From contig DATFUZ010000087.1 of assembly GCA_035260545.1 (NCBI GenBank), positions 1-22,638 of the forward strand: a DNA stretch of 22,638 nucleotides, given 5' to 3'. Origin of the DNA: DATDDB01 sp035260545 (lineage in GTDB: Bacteria > Pseudomonadota > Gammaproteobacteria > Burkholderiales > Gallionellaceae). The position numbers were made by a program, and so were the translations under genes. The notes under the pieces are model-generated. The model searched no databases and had not been told where the DNA came from. It worked only from the letters and a program-made list of their open reading frames with translations. Of this stretch, positions 21,866-22,638 are shown one piece after another. How positions within the stretch are numbered: the stretch's first letter is position 1; each line of letters starts with the position of its first letter.

Positions 21866-22522
21866 ATGATTTCGACACGGCACCTTGCGGGCCTTCCGCA
21901 ACCCGACGCGCTTCGCCGCATCCTGCAGGCGCTTGCGATGCTGGATGCAATCCTTGAAGAAGAGTGGGAATACCGTTACTACTCCTACAATGCGAAGTGG
22001 TCCGACACCGAGGAAATGGCTTCGATGCGGAACGGCTCCGGGGACGACTTTTTTGCCGTCTTCGATACCGCTGGGTGTTTCCTGCGCGGGTTTGATCATG
22101 AATCGGCCATGACACCGTGGCGTAAAACGCCCCCGGGAATCTGGCCTGGCGTGCTGGATGAGGTGCCTCCACAGTTCAAAAGCTCGCTTGAGGAACCCGC
22201 GTTCCACATGGAGGACACCACCTTCTGCATTTGGCGCCTGGCCGGTGATTCGACCTGGTCGCGCAGCACGATCGATTTTCCGCCCGGCGACGATGATCCG
22301 GACGGTTCGTTGTGGATGCTCTCGGCGCTGGACGGCAATCCGGAGACGTATCAATCATACGCTGACGAGTACTTCGAGCTCGACGTCGAGCTGAACGCAA
22401 TCGCTCGCGTATTTGCCCACGAACCGCTTTCGGCCGAGCTGCTGCGTGCCTTCCCCTCGTCCCGCACCATGCAGGATCTCATTTCGGATGCGGCAGAAAT
22501 TGGCTATCCGGTAAATCCATAA
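21866..22522 (+). CDS. Cytosolic protein of unknown function
   Basis: A 218-residue protein with GGAGA eight bases before the ATG. It has no signal peptide or membrane segment and is strongly acidic. Notable segments are LDAILEEEWEYRYYSYNAKW, MRNGSGDDFFAVFDTAGCFLRGFDHES, WPGVLDEVP, EEPAFHMEDTTFCIWRL and PDGSLWMLSALDGNPETYQSY. These look like conserved motifs of an uncharacterised bacterial family that I recall only vaguely. The W/Y-rich, acidic, globular character resembles some SMI1/KNR4-like or immunity-type proteins, but no motif proves it. No toxin or nuclease gene is adjacent. A REP pair follows the stop codon. Confidence 0.65.
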   Translation: MISTRHLAGLPQPDALRRILQALAMLDAILEEEWEYRYYSYNAKWSDTEEMASMRNGSGDDFFAVFDTAGCFLRGFDHESAMTPWRKTPPGIWPGVLDEVPPQFKSSLEEPAFHMEDTTFCIWRLAGDSTWSRSTIDFPPGDDDPDGSLWMLSALDGNPETYQSYADEYFELDVELNAIARVFAHEPLSAELLRAFPSSRTMQDLISDAAEIGYPVNP

Positions 22523-22541
22523 GATCGCCCGCGCAGCAAGC

Positions 22542-22624
22542 GTAGGATGCGCTGAGGCACGAAGCGCATCGGTCGCGCGCACTCCACCCTCGATCGATGC
22601 GCCTCTTTCGTCGGCATATCCTAC
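22542..22624. repeat. Inverted pair of GTAGGATGCGC-type REP elements
   Basis: The left element is GTAG plus the stem GATGCGC...GCGCATC (22546-22570) with an 11-nt loop. On the opposite strand the right element also begins GTAGGAT and ends GCGCATC (22624-22596) with a partly decayed stem. This is the third REP sequence type in the window, in the same head-to-head doublet arrangement. Confidence 0.75.
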
Positions 22625-22638
22625 ACCCTGTTCGTCCG

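Overview
The window looks like chromosomal DNA of a GC-rich Gram-negative proteobacterium, most likely a betaproteobacterium. This is inferred from gene types (heavy-metal RND efflux, LTXXQ/Spy-like, YfaP, TusA, double CDGSH and YCII families), many exported proteins and the intergenic repeats. No rRNA, tRNA, CRISPR, phage or intact insertion sequence was seen. Two gene blocks (about 270-1930 and 12690-14983) look AT-richer by eye than the rest.

Layout. 1-270: a truncated, frameshifted remnant of a REP-associated tyrosine transposase (RAYT) with a REP palindrome just upstream of its start. 273-1930: two exported proteins on the minus strand, one DUF4424 and one unknown. 2121-8248: a minus-strand operon for a tripartite RND efflux pump, ordered outer-membrane factor, adaptor, HME-type pump. 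8441-10479: the divergent two-component system (OmpR-type regulator plus TctE/QseC-type kinase) that probably controls it. The 192-bp divergent region holds a 21-bp tandem repeat and a perfect inverted repeat. 10597-11471: a promoter, a terminator-like leader hairpin and a two-gene unit (small exported lipoprotein-like protein plus four-helix membrane protein). 11472-15535: a repeat-rich accessory stretch with a TusA-like protein, two exported proteins of unknown function, REP elements, two of three copies of a ~100-bp structured repeat, and the broken 3' end of a DODA-type dioxygenase gene. 15536-16852: a LysR regulator and a two-cluster CDGSH protein. 17010-21124: minus-strand envelope genes (TPR/transmembrane protein, LTXXQ protein, polysaccharide deacetylase, YfaP-TPR protein). 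21481-22522: a YCII-family protein and a conserved-looking unknown. A REP pair closes the window.

How it fits together. The clearest unit is the efflux pump with its divergent sensor-regulator pair. The YfaP-TPR protein and the deacetylase are adjacent and co-directional and may act together in the envelope. The intergenic DNA is the most unusual part. It has several subfamilies of GTAG-headed REP palindromes, a dead RAYT, and a second unrelated repeat family of about 100 bp. That second family occurs three times in one orientation, and two of its copies flank the AT-rich exported-protein pair.
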